Shown: positions 62,058-64,000 of the stretch, piece by piece
How the letters are laid out: each line of letters begins with the position of its first letter
How positions within the stretch are numbered: the first letter of the stretch is position 1
Origin: an uncultured Acetatifactor sp.
Lineage (GTDB): Bacteria; Bacillota; Clostridia; Lachnospirales; Lachnospiraceae
Direction: 5' to 3'
Assembly (NCBI GenBank): GCA_947594835.1
Contig: CANQEH010000006.1
Span: 46,738-110,737, forward strand
Length of the DNA stretch: 64,000 nucleotides
The notes under the pieces: model-generated
Told to the model about the DNA's origin: nothing
Database searches by the model: none
Seen by the model: only the letters and a program-made list of their open reading frames with translations
Made by a program: the position numbers and the translations under genes

Positions 62058-63572
62058 ATGAACATCGCCGCCTACTGCCGTGTCTCCACCGATAAAGCCG
62101 ACCAACTAAACAGCCTGGAAGCACAAAAAAATTTTTTCACCGAGTACACCAACCGCACAGGGGATAACCTTGTGCGTCTCTATGCCGATGAGGGGATCTC
62201 CGGCACGAAGATCAAGAATCGCAAGGAGTTTTTGCGTATGATGTCCGATGCGGAGCACGGCCTGTTTGACATGGTGGTGGTAAAGGACATTTCCCGCTTT
62301 GCCCGCAATACGGTGGACTTGCTTCAAAATATCCGCAAGTTAAAAGCGCTTGGCATTGAAACGCAGTTTTTGACCGCCAATATGACCAGCATGGGGAACA
62401 GTGAATTTGTGCTGACGATCTTCGGCGCACTGGCACAGGAAGAAAGCGCCAACACCTCCAAGCGTGTGAAATTTGGGAAACGGATGAACGCAGAAAAAGG
62501 ACGTGTCCCCAACATTGTCTACGGCTATGACAAGACCATCGGCGATTATTTTCACTTGGAAATCAACAGGCAGGAAGCGGAAGTCATCCGGCAGATCTAT
62601 CAATGGTATCTACAGGAGGGCTGCGGTGCGGCTAAAATAGCAAATATGCTGAATGAAAGAGGACTTAAGACAAAGCGCAGCTGCAACTGGAGCCAGAACG
62701 CGGTCTGCCGCATTTTGACCAACGAACTCTACACAGGAAAAGTAATCAATGGCAAACAGGAAGTGGAGGATTTCCTGACCGGAAAGCGAAAAGAGAAGGC
62801 TGAAACGGAGTGGCTGGTCACAGAACGGCCCGATTTAAAAATCATAGAGCCGGAAGACTTTGAAAAGGTGCAGCAGATCCTTCACGGCAGACACGCTTCT
62901 TTTAATATGAACAGAGAACGACAGAGCAATCAGTATCTTTTCTCCACATTGATCCGATGTAAGGAATGTGGCTGGTCTTTTCGCAGGATGGTGCGCACCT
63001 ATAAGAATACTTATGTCCGCTGGGTATGCTCAGGACATAACGGAAAAGGGGCGCACAGCTGCCCCAATGCGGTCACGATAAATGAGGACGAGTTGATGGA
63101 TGTGCTGCAGGAGTATTTTAATCATATCCTCAGCCAGCGGAAAAAAGTAGTGAAGTATGTGGTGGATGAGTTTCAGCGTGTTTACAAGGCGAAGGATGAA
63201 AATCTGGAATATGAAAGAGAACTGAAAAACCAGTTAAATAAACTGACAAAAGCCCGCGACAAATATATGGATATGTATGCGGATGACCTGATCACCAGAC
63301 AGGAGCTGAATGACAGGATCGGCAATTACCGAAAAGAGATCGAGCGTCTGGAGGGCGAACTGAAAATGGTGTCTTCTCATCTGACAAAGGGAGAGCAGCT
63401 TGAAAGTGTTTTAAATCGTACCTTCAAAGAGATAGAGGACATCACAGATATTTGTGAAATGACGAATGCCCAGCTAAAACGTATCATTCAAAAGATCGAG
63501 GTGGACAAAGAGGGAAATGTGGAAATCTTCCTGCGTTTGTTTGGAGATCTGGGGTTAGAGAAAACATTCTAA
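62058..63572 (+). CDS. Large serine recombinase (SpoIVCA-like)
   Basis: A 504-aa recombinase: N-terminal resolvase domain (1-145) with catalytic Ser10 in AAYCRVSTDKADQLNSLEAQ, DEGISGTKIKNRKEF and VVVKDISRFARNTVD; Recombinase domain (160-280); zinc ribbon starting CKECGWSF (about 301) with CSGH...CPN; coiled coil (370-460) that in this family controls direction of recombination. The overall look is closest, from memory, to the SpoIVCA proteins of skin elements. It starts behind AGAAAGG and ends 13 bases from the right junction. It is the obvious candidate to excise the element during sporulation. Confidence 0.93.
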   Translation: MNIAAYCRVSTDKADQLNSLEAQKNFFTEYTNRTGDNLVRLYADEGISGTKIKNRKEFLRMMSDAEHGLFDMVVVKDISRFARNTVDLLQNIRKLKALGIETQFLTANMTSMGNSEFVLTIFGALAQEESANTSKRVKFGKRMNAEKGRVPNIVYGYDKTIGDYFHLEINRQEAEVIRQIYQWYLQEGCGAAKIANMLNERGLKTKRSCNWSQNAVCRILTNELYTGKVINGKQEVEDFLTGKRKEKAETEWLVTERPDLKIIEPEDFEKVQQILHGRHASFNMNRERQSNQYLFSTLIRCKECGWSFRRMVRTYKNTYVRWVCSGHNGKGAHSCPNAVTINEDELMDVLQEYFNHILSQRKKVVKYVVDEFQRVYKAKDENLEYERELKNQLNKLTKARDKYMDMYADDLITRQELNDRIGNYRKEIERLEGELKMVSSHLTKGEQLESVLNRTFKEIEDITDICEMTNAQLKRIIQKIEVDKEGNVEIFLRLFGDLGLEKTF

Positions 63573-63585
63573 ATTGTTACAACCA

Positions 63586-63601
63586 TACATAAGGATGTAA
63601 C
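63586..63601 (+). repeat. Right junction core of the element in spoIIID
   Basis: TACATAAGGATGTAAC, matching the left core at 15 of 16 positions. An upstream TTGTTAC (63574-63580) would face GTAACAA (59919-59925) in the excised circle. Confidence 0.88.
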
Positions 63602-63740
63602 CGACCGCCTGATGCAGATCAACCCCGCCCTGGCCAAACAGGCCAGGCAGGTGCTTGACGTGAACAAGTCAGAGCGCCATATCCGGGGAGGCCTGGCCAC
63701 GAAGGAGAAATATATGCAAAAGCAGCAGGGCGACGACTGA
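63588..63740 (+). CDS. spoIIID: spoIIID, 3' part (interrupted gene)
   Basis: Fifty codons continuing the SpoIIID frame: HKDVTDRLMQINPALAK, then NKSERHIRGGLATKEKY, the conserved C-terminal basic region, to a TGA. There is no start codon or ribosome site in front, so it can be expressed only after joining to the 5' part. Joined at the shared core, codon 37 of the left part is followed by this stretch, giving 87 aa, the normal family size. Followed by a terminator. Confidence 0.92.
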   Translation, partial: HKDVTDRLMQINPALAKQARQVLDVNKSERHIRGGLATKEKYMQKQQGDD

Positions 63741-63750
63741 GAGGAAAAGG

Positions 63751-63795
63751 CCGAAATACAGGCATATTGCCAATTCCTGTATGGCGGTCTTTTTT
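63751..63795 (+). terminator. Intrinsic terminator of spoIIID
   Basis: CCG..ATACAGG (63751-63762) pairs with CCTGTAT..CGG (63776-63787), then TCTTTTTT. Confidence 0.85.
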
Positions 63796-63824
63796 CATGC
63801 ATTTGTAGGTTTGTCAAACATTTG

Positions 63825-64000
63825 TTACACTGTCTGCAGATAATCCATTAGCACTTGTTTGGGAGTATGCCAGCCAAGAGGACGCATAGGGAAACGGTTG
63901 TAGTCTCTCTGGTTGTATCGTTCCAGCTGACGGCTGAAATCCTCAAAAGAATAGAACCTGTGGGTGGCATAGAACCTCTCATTGTCCTTTCGGTGGCTGC
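63825..64000 (-). CDS. 3' end of an IS transposase (integrase-core, DDE) gene, partial
   Basis: The minus strand reads SHRKDNERFYATHRFYSFEDF, RQLERYNQRDYNRFPMRPLGW and a short tail to TAA. This is the C-terminal end of the rve/integrase core found in IS3- or IS481-like transposases (the RPLGW-TP ending is typical). The rest lies beyond the window. It converges with spoIIID, about 30 bases after its terminator, so an IS has landed next to the split gene. Confidence 0.75.
   Translation of the reverse strand, partial: SHRKDNERFYATHRFYSFEDFSRQLERYNQRDYNRFPMRPLGWHTPKQVLMDYLQTV

Larger units (their letters stand above)
59910..63587 (+). mobile_element. Skin-like 3678-bp element inserted in spoIIID
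   Basis: The DNA between the two spoIIID halves is AT-richer than the flanks and carries its own recombinase ending 13 bases from the right junction. Contents in order: NERD-domain gene with frameshifted zinc ribbon, a 54-aa basic ORF, a tandem repeat, an mntA-hepT toxin-antitoxin pair and a large serine recombinase, all on the plus strand. Exact excision gives an intact 87-codon spoIIID. This is how sigK skin elements work in Bacillus subtilis and Clostridioides difficile; excision here is inferred from sequence, not shown. Confidence 0.88.

Noticed and set aside
61709..62058. Possible sigma-E promoter for the recombinase inside hepT (CATACTCT near 61766)
   Set aside because: The -10 fits but the -35 at 14 bp does not; too weak to list.
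1..64000. CRISPR arrays, rRNA or tRNA genes
   Set aside because: I looked for regularly spaced repeats and for tRNA/rRNA sequence and saw none.

Overview
This window (about 64 kb, GC-rich apart from islands near 3.3-5.6 kb and 60-63.6 kb) looks like the chromosome of a spore-forming, probably motile member of the Clostridia, most likely Lachnospiraceae-like. Reasons: sporulation genes (spoVG, spoVT, a split spoIIID, a SPOCS/DUF3794-LysM protein), the GlgC/GlgD pair, a DnaD plus DnaC/DnaI-type helicase-loader pair, a T-box in front of ileS, and strong sigma-28-type promoter sequences in front of genes of unknown function.

Layout. 0-5.6 kb: the end of a GH31-type glycosidase, bioY with a BirA-like operator, an AgrA/AgrC-like two-component pair with LytTR-type direct repeats upstream, two unknown ORFs, a small antitoxin-like gene followed by a GNAT gene broken by an in-frame stop, and a compact structured small-RNA candidate on the minus strand. 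5.7-10.7 kb (minus): murC, a cluster of six DnaA-box-like 9-mers, dnaD, a dnaI/dnaC-like loader and prs. 11-18.3 kb: glgC-glgD, spoVG, pth, mfd and a 35-aa peptide gene. 18.3-25 kb: a PfkB sugar kinase, a GH3 lipoprotein, spoVT, pncB and a GGDEF protein. 25.2-34.2 kb: T-box-ileS, glgP, an aconitase-family hydratase and an SseB-like protein. 34.2-42 kb: a sigma-28-type promoter with an EF-hand-like protein, an M23-like protein without catalytic residues, an amidohydrolase, a GH9-like lipoprotein, ddl, murF and plsC. 42.5-47.7 kb: a PrcB-like lipoprotein, pyrC-pyrK-pyrD and a DUF3794-LysM protein. 47.7-52.3 kb (minus): a sigma-28-preceded unknown protein, DUF1934, murI, a small membrane protein, a GntR regulator, ispE and an anchored protein. 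52.4-59.7 kb: an FKBP-type lipoprotein, asnS, an NlpC/P60 hydrolase, nfo, a ferritin-like protein and a polytopic membrane protein.

The most striking feature is at 59.7-63.8 kb. A gene for SpoIIID, the early mother-cell sporulation regulator, starts behind a near-consensus sigma-E promoter and is cut after the recognition helix. Its remaining codons lie 3678 bp downstream, in frame and on the same strand. Both break points share TACATAAGGA(C/T)GTAAC. Exact excision between them would restore an 87-codon SpoIIID. The intervening DNA carries a large serine recombinase ending 13 bp from the right junction, a MntA-HepT type toxin-antitoxin pair, a NERD-domain gene with a frameshifted zinc ribbon, and a 54-aa basic ORF. 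This is the architecture of a skin-like, developmentally excised element, here in spoIIID rather than the classical sigK. An IS transposase fragment lies just outside, at the end of the window.

All calls come from reading the sequence and from memory of protein families. No database search was run.
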